A DNA stretch of 32,980 nucleotides from a virus, in the IMG/VR virus record IMGVR_UViG_3300032294_000246, positions 1 to 32,980 of that record; one strand, written 5' to 3'. Of the stretch, positions 25,901 to 32,980 are shown piece by piece; positions within the stretch are counted from its first letter, which is position 1; each line of letters begins with the position of its first letter. A model generated the notes under the pieces. The model searched no databases. It was not told the origin of the DNA and saw only the letters and a list, made by a program, of their open reading frames with translations. The position numbers were made by a program, and so were the translations under genes.

Positions 25901-25989
25901 TTGATAATCCTCAAGTAAGTGTTGCACCGGACGCACTTGTAGATGGGCTTGTCAGGTACGGGTTCCCAGCGGTGTTTGCATTCGCTCAT
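25897..25989 (-). CDS. 30-aa zinc-ribbon-like microprotein
   Basis: This tiny gene starts in an ATGA overlap with the 61-aa gene and its stop overlaps the start of winged-helix paralogue A in the same way. The protein carries C4 and H6 near the start and C19-x-x-C22 (YKCVRCNTY) near the end, a complete set of four metal ligands for a treble-clef or ribbon knuckle. The size is less than a normal zinc ribbon. Function is unknown. It may bind a nucleic acid or a neighbouring protein. Confidence 0.68.
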   Translation of the reverse strand: MSECKHRWEPVPDKPIYKCVRCNTYLRIIK

Positions 25990-26171
25990 ACTGTCTCTCC
26001 CAATATCTGTGCGACGATCTTCTTGATCCTGCTGTGTGCGTCTGCTTTCGTGAACGGTGCAGTCAGGATGTTGTCGATAGCTACCAGCGCATCGTAGTAG
26101 TCAGTACCCTTCAGCGCATGCTCTAGCTTGTGTTCGTCTTCGGGGTAGTTGAACTCTAGTACGGCTTTCAT
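25986..26171 (-). CDS. Conserved small phage protein (MKAxLEFNxPEDE type)
   Basis: This 61-aa acidic protein starts in an ATGA overlap with the gene upstream. Its opening, MKAVLEFNYPEDEHKLEHAL, is a pattern I recognise from many phages, followed by YYDALVAIDNIL and a C-terminal helix. No function is known to me. One strand and two helices are likely. It belongs to the chain of coupled small genes between the VRR-NUC gene and the DUF3310 gene. Confidence 0.82.
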   Translation of the reverse strand: MKAVLEFNYPEDEHKLEHALKGTDYYDALVAIDNILTAPFTKADAHSRIKKIVAQILGETV

Positions 26172-26350
26172 TTAACCCGCCGAAATTGATTTAGCCATGC
26201 TGGTTCTTGCACCTTGACTACGGGTGGGGGAACCATCTTCTCGCTCGGTGGTGTCCAGCCGTACTTGCGCCATAGTGCTTGCACATCAGAGCCACTGCTC
26301 CATTTGAAGTCGGGGTGGCCAACGGGAATCCAAGGCATTGTCTTATTCAT
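26168..26350 (-). CDS. Small hypothetical protein
   Basis: This 60-aa protein starts at the ATG encoding MNKTMPWIPVGHPDFKW, with GAGGAG about 9 bases upstream inside the end of the 45-aa gene. The sequence is rich in Trp, Pro and Lys (DVQALWRKYGWTPPSEK) and ends basic. It overlaps the next gene by ATGA. I do not recognise the family. The repeated Trp suggests a small folded domain. Confidence 0.68.
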   Translation of the reverse strand: MNKTMPWIPVGHPDFKWSSGSDVQALWRKYGWTPPSEKMVPPPVVKVQEPAWLNQFRRVK

Positions 26351-26480
26351 TTTCAGTCTCCTCATCAAGTTCAAACTGTGGGTTACCTAATTCACTGTTC
26401 ATCTCGCGTCTGTGACGCTGACGCTCGAATTTGTCTTCGTAGTATTCGTCTGGCAATTCGTCGTACTCATACGCTCTCAT
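26343..26480 (-). CDS. Small acidic 45-aa protein
   Basis: The ATG overlaps the stop of the VRR-NUC gene (ATGA). The protein is strongly charged: MRAYEYDELPDEYYEDKF, then a basic ERQRHRRE patch, then an acidic tail. The last 8 bases overlap the next start, and its own 3' end supplies that gene's ribosome binding site. I do not recognise it. The gene is supported by the double overlap and by a full-length open frame. Confidence 0.65.
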   Translation of the reverse strand: MRAYEYDELPDEYYEDKFERQRHRREMNSELGNPQFELDEETENE

Positions 26481-26773
26481 TTTGTTTTCTCCAAGATAAG
26501 TTGTTTGAGAATCTTCAAGTTGTATTCGTCTACAACAAGGGCGATACCGCCGCGCATTTCAATCTCATCAAGGTGAGACTGCTGTAGTCGCGTAACCTTG
26601 CCACCGTTTGCTTTGCACTCGATGCCAATGAAACGCCCGTTGAAGCAACACAGGATGTCAGGGATGCCTGAATTGCCGAACCCTCCCGTTACGGGCATGA
26701 CGTAGTAAGCGCCGATTGAAGCCAGTTCCTCCTTGACCTTGCGCTTAACTTTTCCTTCTGGTGTTTCAGCCAT
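26477..26773 (-). CDS. VRR-NUC type endonuclease
   Basis: This 98-aa protein starts at the ATG encoding MAETPEGKVKRK, with GGAGG 6 bases upstream. It is a compact PD-(D/E)XK nuclease of the VRR-NUC family: E6 on the first helix, D39 in SGIPDILCC, E52-C-K54 in IGIECKA, and a Gln pair Q64-Q65. Single-domain versions this short are frequent in phages and are thought to cut branched DNA such as Holliday junctions or replication forks. It may help debranch DNA before packaging. It starts 8 bases inside the preceding gene. Confidence 0.88.
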   Translation of the reverse strand: MAETPEGKVKRKVKEELASIGAYYVMPVTGGFGNSGIPDILCCFNGRFIGIECKANGGKVTRLQQSHLDEIEMRGGIALVVDEYNLKILKQLILEKTK

Positions 26774-27098
26774 GTAAGTCCTCCATCTGATCTCTGCCGA
26801 GGATGATGATGTACAAGTGTCTGTTGACTCTCCACCCAATCGTGTTGAGTTTCTCGTCTTGCTTGTTGATGTATGCCGTGATTGGGTCTATATCCCATAT
26901 GGCAACGTCATTCGGGGGGAACGCGTTGATCATTGCGAACGCAGACTTCAGATCGTTCGGCAGTGTGTCGTCTGTGTAGTACCTGTAATAGTTCTGCTTG
27001 AGGCATAACCTGTACTTGTCACCATCCACCCACAACGGTACACGCCAGTGGTCCGACCAGCTTGTGTGCATGATCGGAACATACGGGTCATTCTTCAT
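26766..27098 (-). CDS. Conserved hypothetical phage protein
   Basis: This 110-aa protein starts at the ATG encoding MKNDPYVPIMHTSWSDHW, in an ATGA overlap with the gene upstream. It is rich in aromatic residues (YRLCLKQNYYRYYTDDTLP, then GWRVNRHLYIIILGRDQMEDL). Sequences of this type occur in other phage genomes without known function. An alpha/beta domain is likely. It follows the MoxR/VWA cassette and precedes the VRR-NUC gene. Confidence 0.75.
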   Translation of the reverse strand: MKNDPYVPIMHTSWSDHWRVPLWVDGDKYRLCLKQNYYRYYTDDTLPNDLKSAFAMINAFPPNDVAIWDIDPITAYINKQDEKLNTIGWRVNRHLYIIILGRDQMEDLHG

Positions 27099-28021
27099 GG
27101 AGCCACTTTGGGAATGGCTACCCACATCGGTTGGCTGTGCGAGGTGTACCCAGTGGCTATGTCCAACTCAGGGTAGTAGCGGTCGCGTACTGGCAGACCG
27201 AACTCGTTGTCAACGTTGTGGCTGTCCCTACCCTGCATGAATGTATTTATCATCATGACTACCGGAGCAATCGGTAGTTCCTTGAGGGTACTGTAGCGTT
27301 TCAGGGGGGCGTGAACTGTTAGTTCACCTTCGTCACCCAACGACACATCTGCAACGAGATAGTGTGGGTCTGTGGTGTTGTTTGTTACGCAACCAATCAC
27401 GGTTGCACCTTTTTTAAACCGCTTAACGTCTGAAGTTCTTTCTTCATGTGACTTAGTCTCCGACTGATGTTTACTGTATATGGTTTTGAGCTCGTCAATG
27501 TACGCATTCATTCCAACGGTGTCAACACCTAAAACAAAATTCATTGCTGCTTTTTGTATGTGCTGTGGTAAAGATACACTGGGACCGCCATACCTTATGT
27601 TGTGCTCGATTGCCTCGAACGGCGTAAGCATGTCTCGCTTCATTGATTTAAGAAGGGCTTCCATAGTGGGCTCCTCCTTGTTCTTCTTGATTGCGCGAAT
27701 GAGACTACTGATCTTGTTAGAGTCTCTCGCGTCACGATCTGACTTGGCGCTGGCTTTATCCTTGCTGATAGTTTTGAGGTAAGCACGATAGGTGTACTTG
27801 TTATCCCCCATGTATTCGATTGATACCGACCCACAAGATATGCCGCTCTCTGTGACAAGGTACGCCGACTCTCTGCTTCCACTCTTTGTTATTCTGATCA
27901 AGCGCAAGTTGTATGCGTGGCAGAACTCATGTACCAGCTTCTTGAGTTCTATCCGATAGAGGTGGTCTTCGTTGAGTTGCTCAGCCACGTTGTCACGGGC
28001 ATAAGTTGAAATGATGCTCAT
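27095..28021 (-). CDS. Hypothetical protein at the end of the MoxR/VWA cassette
   Basis: This 308-aa protein starts at the ATG encoding MSIISTYARDNV, with GGAGA 8 bases upstream. It has a beta-rich part with repeated Tyr and Ser (IEYMGDNKYTYRAYL), a charged helical centre, and a C-terminal strand-rich segment ending PMWVAIPKVAP. I do not recognise a domain. It sits 23 bases downstream of the 321-aa gene and shares the cassette's direction. It may be a substrate or adaptor of the AAA+/VWA pair, which is inference from position. Confidence 0.72.
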   Translation of the reverse strand: MSIISTYARDNVAEQLNEDHLYRIELKKLVHEFCHAYNLRLIRITKSGSRESAYLVTESGISCGSVSIEYMGDNKYTYRAYLKTISKDKASAKSDRDARDSNKISSLIRAIKKNKEEPTMEALLKSMKRDMLTPFEAIEHNIRYGGPSVSLPQHIQKAAMNFVLGVDTVGMNAYIDELKTIYSKHQSETKSHEERTSDVKRFKKGATVIGCVTNNTTDPHYLVADVSLGDEGELTVHAPLKRYSTLKELPIAPVVMMINTFMQGRDSHNVDNEFGLPVRDRYYPELDIATGYTSHSQPMWVAIPKVAP

Positions 28022-28044
28022 CGTTTTCTCCGTTTGGTTAAAAA

Positions 28045-29010
28045 TTACAGGCGCTTCATTGCTACGCCGTTGACAGTCACCAGCAAGTCCCACTTGCTCT
28101 CAGGTAACTCTTTACCTGCTTGCAGTTCCTTGAGTTCAAACAAGTCTTTATGAGTTGATACTGCGATGTCTCTGAACTTGTTCTTCAGTGCGCGCATGGT
28201 GCGCTCCTTGAAGCGGCTAGGTAGTCCGTTTAGATGATTAGGGACATACTCCCCGGACACACGGGCTTCGTGTCTGAATCTAGTGCCATGCCTGATCTCC
28301 CACAAAGAGTTCTCGATCATGGAGAACAAGCACAGAGCATCAACGTACTTGCCTTCGTGTATTAGTTGCATGACGTGCTTTTCATTCAAGTCCTTGAACA
28401 AATCTTTGTGGATGTCATACATGTCGTCGTACACCTGAAGGATGCCAGCGTCATCCATACTGTTCAGCATCACAGGCGCTACAGTCTTGAACTCATCGAA
28501 CTGCTTCATGTACTGATTCGCTTCTTTGCGTTTCACCACTGACTGAAACAGTTTGTAATCGGTGCGAGACTCGCCCGAGTCACAGTCGATACGCAGACCA
28601 CGGAACACAGGATGGATGTGTTGGCCACGATGGAATACCAGACCGCCTTTGTTGACGTTGTAGCCCAGACCACCTCTTAGACCTTCGCACAGCAACATGT
28701 TCTCGCCCTGCCCGCTTGCGTTGAGGAACTCAAACGAGTTGTCTGAACGAACCAAGCCAAGCTTCTGTGATTCGTAGCGACTCGCGTACTGCTTACGTTC
28801 TTCAGCCAGTGTGTCTTTAGCAAGACCGTCAGACACTTCTTTGTTGAGATACCAAATCGAGAAAGAACCATCCTCCTCTCTGCGGAAGTGCCGCGATGAG
28901 TAACGCCTTTCACCCAAGGGCCACGAGTTGTCGCTACCTCTGAATGGCTTGGAGCGACTGATCTCCTCCAAGTTCTTGTAGTTGATGTATTGAATGTCGT
29001 AGAAAGCCAT
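28045..29010 (-). CDS. Hypothetical protein of the MoxR/VWA cassette
   Basis: This 321-aa protein starts in a one-base overlap (TAATG) with the VWA gene and has GGAGAAC upstream. The N-terminal third contains many aromatic and charged residues (YINYKNLEEISRSKPF, GGLVFHRGQHIHPVFRGLRI). The rest is helical. No known motif is visible. The tight coupling to the VWA gene suggests the two products work together. It could be the target or a scaffold of the AAA+/VWA machine. Confidence 0.75.
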   Translation of the reverse strand: MAFYDIQYINYKNLEEISRSKPFRGSDNSWPLGERRYSSRHFRREEDGSFSIWYLNKEVSDGLAKDTLAEERKQYASRYESQKLGLVRSDNSFEFLNASGQGENMLLCEGLRGGLGYNVNKGGLVFHRGQHIHPVFRGLRIDCDSGESRTDYKLFQSVVKRKEANQYMKQFDEFKTVAPVMLNSMDDAGILQVYDDMYDIHKDLFKDLNEKHVMQLIHEGKYVDALCLFSMIENSLWEIRHGTRFRHEARVSGEYVPNHLNGLPSRFKERTMRALKNKFRDIAVSTHKDLFELKELQAGKELPESKWDLLVTVNGVAMKRL

Positions 29011-30230
29011 TACTTGTTCTCCATAAAAACTTTTTTACCTGTTGGTGGTGTCCAGCCCTTGTTCTCTGTGACCATCCACAGAGTCGGAGCAGAGATCGAC
29101 CACTTGACGTCACTCTCAAGATAACCATCGGTGAAGACCAACACGCACTCAGCGTTGACCTTGTTCTTGTTTATGTATTCACTGACACATGAAACCCTAG
29201 TGCCGCCGCCACCCTTGGGCTTGAGCATTGCACCGATGTTTGCGTAGTTGTCTGTGAACAGTTGCTCACCGTGAACCATCGTGTCCCACCACAAAACGCG
29301 CACAGCTTCGGGCGACACAGCCTCACAAATGGATACCAGTTCTGAAGCGAACTCATTGAGTTCCCTCTCACCGATCGAACCCGATGTGTCAATGGCAACG
29401 ACAATCTCTCCGATAGTCTCTGTCTCCACAGTTGGCAGATACATATCGTTGGCAATCACCCTGCGGTTGAACTTGCGCCATGTGTACTCGTCCTTACCTT
29501 TGGTGGCCGCTGACACGAACTCGCGCAGTGCTTCACGCCAGTCAATCTTTGGCTCAAGCAACTCTGTGATGGAGCGAGGCAGATCGATACCGAGGCGACC
29601 AGCGAGTAACGCACCTTCGCGGATAGCCCTGTCGATACGCGCATCCAAGGCTTTGGCCTCCTCTTGCGTTGCGCCTTGTGCAGAACCTTCTCCATCGATG
29701 TCGTGGTCATCGAACTTGTAACCACCACCGCCCGACCCATCGTCATCACCTTGCTTTTCACCCTCCCCTGAACCTTTACCTTTGCGTTCGTCCTTGTCTT
29801 TCTTCAACAGGCGATAGACCTCACGCATGTTCATGTTGTGATACTTCGGGTCGTAACAGCCACCCTCTGGTAACTTAACAAGGCTCTTGTCCTTGATGTT
29901 CATGATGATGTCGTTGACCACAAAGTCAGCCGCCATGTTTGCCAACTGCCGATCCTCCTTGAACAGATCGATGCTGTGGATCATGTGACGCAGACCGATG
30001 TGCAAGTTCTCGTGCAAGATGAGACCATTGACTTCTGTTTGTTCCTTGCACACTGTGCTGAGAAACTTACGGCCATACTTCTTGTTGACACCATCGGTGT
30101 AGGCTGTCACGCTGTCATCGTCAATGACAGATGTATTGCCCATCATCATCACACCCGACCACAGCGCAGTCTCTGGGTGCTTCATCAGGGCAATGTGGCC
30201 CTTCTTGATTCGTTGTTCTTCAGTCAGCAT
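29010..30230 (-). CDS. VWA protein with HExxH metallopeptidase-like N-terminus (DUF2201-like)
   Basis: This 406-aa protein has AAGGAG 8 bases before the ATG. The N-terminal domain has H73-E74-N-L-H77 in LILHENLHIGLRH, followed by N98-x3-D102-x3-N106, as in the putative metallopeptidase DUF2201. An acidic Gly-rich linker (150-185) leads to a von Willebrand A domain with a full MIDAS: D281-x-S283-x-S285 (DTSGS), T344 in GGGGTRVS and D368 in FTDGYL. Such proteins pair with MoxR-type AAA+ ATPases to remodel or insert metals into targets. The MoxR-like gene lies two short genes upstream, which supports that pairing. Confidence 0.87.
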   Translation of the reverse strand: MLTEEQRIKKGHIALMKHPETALWSGVMMMGNTSVIDDDSVTAYTDGVNKKYGRKFLSTVCKEQTEVNGLILHENLHIGLRHMIHSIDLFKEDRQLANMAADFVVNDIIMNIKDKSLVKLPEGGCYDPKYHNMNMREVYRLLKKDKDERKGKGSGEGEKQGDDDGSGGGGYKFDDHDIDGEGSAQGATQEEAKALDARIDRAIREGALLAGRLGIDLPRSITELLEPKIDWREALREFVSAATKGKDEYTWRKFNRRVIANDMYLPTVETETIGEIVVAIDTSGSIGERELNEFASELVSICEAVSPEAVRVLWWDTMVHGEQLFTDNYANIGAMLKPKGGGGTRVSCVSEYINKNKVNAECVLVFTDGYLESDVKWSISAPTLWMVTENKGWTPPTGKKVFMENK

Positions 30231-30414
30231 TTCTTAACTCCTTCATGAATGAGTCGTGATCGTTCTTCATCCGGTCATAGATGTCACGGTCGTTGAGCAT
30301 TGCTCTGATCATCCGCTTACCCATAACAGATTCCTCACGGTACTTGAGCGCATAGCCCAACGCGATGAAGAACGCACAGATCAGAAAGATTTCAAAGTAG
30401 GTGTATTCGATCAT
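30220..30414 (-). CDS. Small single-pass membrane protein
   Basis: This 64-aa protein has GAGGAA about 7 bases before the ATG. Residues 6-24 (YFEIFLICAFFIALGYALK) form a clear transmembrane helix, followed by a charged cytosolic tail with many Arg, Asp and Met. The gene starts in an ATGA overlap and its stop lies 11 bases inside the VWA gene. It may anchor the cassette at the membrane, or act as a small holin-like or superinfection-type protein. The single helix and charged tail do not decide this. Confidence 0.75.
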   Translation of the reverse strand: MIEYTYFEIFLICAFFIALGYALKYREESVMGKRMIRAMLNDRDIYDRMKNDHDSFMKELRNAD

Positions 30415-30575
30415 TTCATTTCCTCAATTGATTCAACATCCCACACAGCATCATCACTGTCTGGTCGATCGCCACACTCAGCCCATGCTTTGTCCAACGC
30501 ATCATCGTTGTCTTCAGCCTCCACAGTGAACGTGATGTAGCTTGTGCGGCGTAGTTCCACTTCGTATGTTTTCAT
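30411..30575 (-). CDS. Small acidic 54-aa protein
   Basis: AAGGGGAACAAC stands before the ATG, and the stop overlaps the start of the membrane protein gene (ATGA). The protein opens MKTYEVELRRTSYITFTVEA and continues with an acidic helix (DDALDKAWAE). This is a strand-strand-helix pattern seen in small phage proteins of unknown role. It lies between the AAA+ gene and the VWA gene, so it is expressed with them. Confidence 0.75.
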   Translation of the reverse strand: MKTYEVELRRTSYITFTVEAEDNDDALDKAWAECGDRPDSDDAVWDVESIEEMK

Positions 30576-30585
30576 GTTGTTCCCC

Positions 30586-31656
30586 TTACATCAACACATG
30601 GTTCTCAGCAGACCACTTCATGATCTCTTGGTTGTATCGCGCAACGCGAGGCTTGCCGCGCATGATCATCGTGAAGAAGATGGATTGAACTTCTGACGAC
30701 GGGATACGGTTCACGAACTCCATGTACTTGCTTAGATCATCCTGTGTCTCCACACAGTCAACGGCCTCGAACATCATCATGACTTGAGCAGATACATCGT
30801 CTGGCATAGCGACAGTCTTCGGAGCTTTGATCACGTCCTTGAACCCGATCAGCTTGCTCTCAAGCGCAATGAACGCCGCCATAGATTTAGCCGCCGCTTC
30901 GCCAATGGTGCCAGCCAGCATTGCCATCATCAGATGTTCTCCCAGTTCAGCCTTAGCTGAAACGATCGGCGATGCTTTAGCCAACGAACGGGGCGAGACA
31001 AACTGCGCTGTGACCCCACTCGGTTTGAAGATGTACGGGTTGTCGTCCTGACCACCATCTGTGTATGAGTAGAGTGCGCGGGGATTCATGGACACCCAAG
31101 CGCGGATAGGTCTTGCGATCTTGTTGGCTGTCGCCCACACGTTCCACTGCTCAGCGTTTGGCTTGGCCATTTTCAGCATGGTCACACGGTTACCAACGTG
31201 CGCCAGCATCGAGTCGCCCACACCATCGCTTGAGTTGTTACTTGTTGCAAACACGATGGAACCATCGGGAAGAGGTTCGTCACCCACACTGCGCTCAAGG
31301 ATGAGTCGAGTGAAGATGATCTGCAACAGCTTGGGAGACTTCATAAACTCGTCAAGCATGATGACCTTCTTCTTGCCGTTGCCAAGCTTGAACAGCGATG
31401 ACACGTAATACTCCAGAGTCTTACTCTCATGATTGGGGATGGATGCCGCAACGTCCATCATGTCTTTGACAGGGCAGTCAACGTAGATGAAGTCGTACTC
31501 GTTGTTGTCCATCTCGGCCTCAAGCATCTTGATGATGGTTGACTTGCCGACACCTGGCTCGGACACAATGATCGGAGTGATGTATTGGCCAACAGTCTTG
31601 ATAGCAGTCTTGGCCTCTTCGATGGATACAGCGAGTGTGAAGTTAATTTTTGACAT
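30586..31656 (-). CDS. MoxR/CbbQ-like AAA+ ATPase
   Basis: This 356-aa protein starts at the ATG encoding MSKINFTLAV with AAAGG upstream. A codon 12 residues earlier lacks a better site. Walker A is EPGVGKST (33-40), Walker B VIMLDE (98-103), sensor 1 FATSNN (136-141), with an Arg-finger candidate at R157 in HVGNRVTM. The order and the short Walker A-B spacing match MoxR/NorQ/CbbQ-type AAA+ proteins, which act as hexamers with a VWA partner. T4-like cyanophages carry a related gene often annotated cobS. The C-terminal third is helical without a known domain. The VWA partner is encoded by the third gene downstream. Confidence 0.88.
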   Translation of the reverse strand: MSKINFTLAVSIEEAKTAIKTVGQYITPIIVSEPGVGKSTIIKMLEAEMDNNEYDFIYVDCPVKDMMDVAASIPNHESKTLEYYVSSLFKLGNGKKKVIMLDEFMKSPKLLQIIFTRLILERSVGDEPLPDGSIVFATSNNSSDGVGDSMLAHVGNRVTMLKMAKPNAEQWNVWATANKIARPIRAWVSMNPRALYSYTDGGQDDNPYIFKPSGVTAQFVSPRSLAKASPIVSAKAELGEHLMMAMLAGTIGEAAAKSMAAFIALESKLIGFKDVIKAPKTVAMPDDVSAQVMMMFEAVDCVETQDDLSKYMEFVNRIPSSEVQSIFFTMIMRGKPRVARYNQEIMKWSAENHVLM

Positions 31657-31688
31657 GGTTTTACCTTTGCGTTTCAGGGGTGGGTGAA

Positions 31689-32597
31689 TCAATAAGTCTT
31701 GAGCGGTTTGAACTTGGACAGCATCTCATCGATGTTGTCGCGTACCTCACTGCGTGTGAATGAACTCTCACGTAACTCCTCCACGGTTACATCGCGCAAT
31801 GCGTTAGAGAGTTGATCGACAGCCGCGTCGAGCAGAGTGTTGTTTGTCAGATTGAAGTTACGGATGGTCTCGCATATCTCCTTGGCTTGCGTGAATGTGC
31901 TGTCGTAAATCTTCTTGCGGCGAACCTTGCCGTCATCGTCTGCGCTTGCCTCGGTGCATGCGTTCTGCAAACGCTCGGCAATCTCGATGAGTCGGTCGGT
32001 CGCATCGTTCATCACGGAGTCAATGATCTCCTTGGTCTGACGCTCGTAATGTTGTTTTAGATCATCAGCGATTGCAGTTGCGATGCCGCCGGTGCGGAAG
32101 TCACTCGCCGGTACTTGGCTCACATGAAGCTTGATGCGGAACTTGGAGCGAACATCTTGCGTGTCAGGGTACTCTGAACGATTGAACATGTCGCCTTGCT
32201 TGAACGCCGCATCGCTGACGATTTGTGGATATGACACGATGAACTTGTCCAACAGTTTGGCAAACTCGGTCTCATGCTGTGCGTACTCTTTCTTGAACCG
32301 TTCAAGATTGATGATTGGCAACAGCCGCATGGAACCCGCCCAGTCATACGTAGAACGCTGAAGCCAGTTATAGACCGTCTGCCGATAGTTCAACAGCGCT
32401 TTGTGATCGGGTGATGAGCTCAGCAAGTTCTTCGTAAACTTGCCAGCGTCTGACGATGCATTCTTAGATGCAGTCACCTCGTTGGATATGGCGCGGTCTT
32501 GCTTGGTTGCAGTCCACACGTTCACATCCACAGAGACAATCAGCGCAGATGATGCGAGTGAGATCAAGTGGTTAGGTTGGTTGAGTTCAAAGTTCAT
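31689..32597 (-). CDS. DUF3150-like protein of the MoxR/VWA cassette
   Basis: This 302-aa protein starts at the ATG encoding MNFELNQPNHL, with GGAGAG 7 bases upstream. An in-frame ATG four codons earlier is possible. It is largely helical. The segment YDWAGSMRLLPIINLERF, the FIVSYP pattern and SEYPDTQDVRSKFRIKL, ending in VSQVPASDF, resemble DUF3150, a family that often sits next to MoxR/VWA genes. This likeness is from memory and moderate. The gene is the first of the three cassette core genes and its product may regulate the AAA+ ATPase. Confidence 0.72.
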   Translation of the reverse strand: MNFELNQPNHLISLASSALIVSVDVNVWTATKQDRAISNEVTASKNASSDAGKFTKNLLSSSPDHKALLNYRQTVYNWLQRSTYDWAGSMRLLPIINLERFKKEYAQHETEFAKLLDKFIVSYPQIVSDAAFKQGDMFNRSEYPDTQDVRSKFRIKLHVSQVPASDFRTGGIATAIADDLKQHYERQTKEIIDSVMNDATDRLIEIAERLQNACTEASADDDGKVRRKKIYDSTFTQAKEICETIRNFNLTNNTLLDAAVDQLSNALRDVTVEELRESSFTRSEVRDNIDEMLSKFKPLKTY

Positions 32598-32613
32598 GGC
32601 TCTCTCCATTAGT

Positions 32614-32862
32614 TCAGGGGTTGGTGAAATCGATGTTGATCGGCTTGAGGTGGGTGACTGTCACCTCGTACCCGAGTTGTTGTATCCGTCTGATGTTTGT
32701 CTCAGACAGAGTGGCAGTCCTAGCAATAGCGGCGAACAAGCGCGATGTCTCGCACGCCGGATAGAACATCCATTTGCCGTAGTTATCTTTGGCGAGGATG
32801 ACTATCTGCTTGCCTGCTTTCAAGCCTGCTTCGTAAGATTCGTTGTCGTGCGCTTGGCTCAT
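32614..32862 (-). CDS. Small hypothetical protein
   Basis: This 82-aa protein has GGAGG about 10 bases before the ATG, and its start overlaps the stop of the truncated gene at the window edge (ATGA). It has a strand-rich core (KQIVILAKDNYGKWMFYP) and a helix (CETSRLFAAIARTATL) and ends in IRRIQQLGYEVTVTHLKP. No known domain is seen. The stop is 17 bases before the start of the DUF3150-like gene. Confidence 0.75.
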   Translation of the reverse strand: MSQAHDNESYEAGLKAGKQIVILAKDNYGKWMFYPACETSRLFAAIARTATLSETNIRRIQQLGYEVTVTHLKPINIDFTNP

Positions 32863-32980
32863 CGGTGAAACCCTCCCTTGTTGTTGAGACCGCGCAAGTC
32901 TTCGTAGTCTGTGATGAGCATGTAATTTGATTTGTGCATCGGTGCGATGGTGAAGCGGCGCAGTTGTGCGTTGTCCTCCC
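32859..32980 (-). CDS. C-terminal end of a gene cut by the window edge
   Basis: The frame is open from the right edge and ends in a TGA that overlaps the next start as ATGA. The visible 39 residues read EDNAQLRRFTIAPM, then KSNYMLITDYEDLRG, and end NKGGFHR. Too little is seen to identify it, but the overlap and reading direction show that it belongs to the right-arm gene chain. Confidence 0.6.
   Translation of the reverse strand, partial: EDNAQLRRFTIAPMHKSNYMLITDYEDLRGLNNKGGFHR

Overview
The window looks like part of a tailed double-stranded DNA bacteriophage genome (Caudoviricetes), probably virulent and probably from an aquatic bacterium. The grounds are tightly packed genes with many stop/start overlaps, a block of virion-type genes facing a block of replication genes, a family A DNA polymerase without host-type partners, and no integrase. 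The host cannot be named. Good AAGGAG-type ribosome binding sites fit a Gram-negative bacterium. Terminase, portal, major capsid and lysis genes are not visible and probably lie outside the window.

Left arm (1-14242, + strand): six genes in one direction. These are the 3' part of a structural protein, a 763-aa protein with four short helical modules, a 715-aa protein with seven LGSF-type repeats, a 303-aa protein of a common phage virion type, a 510-aa coiled-coil protein, and a 2194-aa polyvalent protein with an HExxH metallopeptidase-like site and a late membrane segment. Together they look like tail or internal (ejected) virion components made late in infection.

Right arm (14239-32980, - strand): more than 25 genes, read from right to left and meeting the left arm tail to tail with a 4-base overlap. 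In transcription order the first block (32980 to about 27100) has a MoxR-type AAA+ ATPase, a DUF3150-like protein, a von Willebrand A protein with an HExxH metallopeptidase-like N-terminus, and several uncharacterised proteins. The second block (27100 to 24960) is a chain of very small genes, including a VRR-NUC nuclease, a 30-aa zinc-ribbon-like protein and two paralogous winged-helix proteins around a 62-aa protein. The third block (24957 to 14239) is DNA metabolism: DUF3310 protein, family A DNA polymerase, Cas4/RecB-like nuclease, HNH-like protein, SNF2-type helicase, a Cys-containing possible ssDNA-binding protein, a small HTH protein and a 956-aa primase-helicase.

The only long gap (20557-20961) holds a strong sigma70-like promoter on the minus strand, an operator-like palindrome at the start site, several hairpins and a degenerate tRNA-like fold inside a 9-bp inverted repeat. 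This structured leader precedes the helicase gene. The best candidates for undescribed biology are the MoxR/VWA/metallopeptidase cassette, the tRNA-like leader and the repeat-rich virion proteins.
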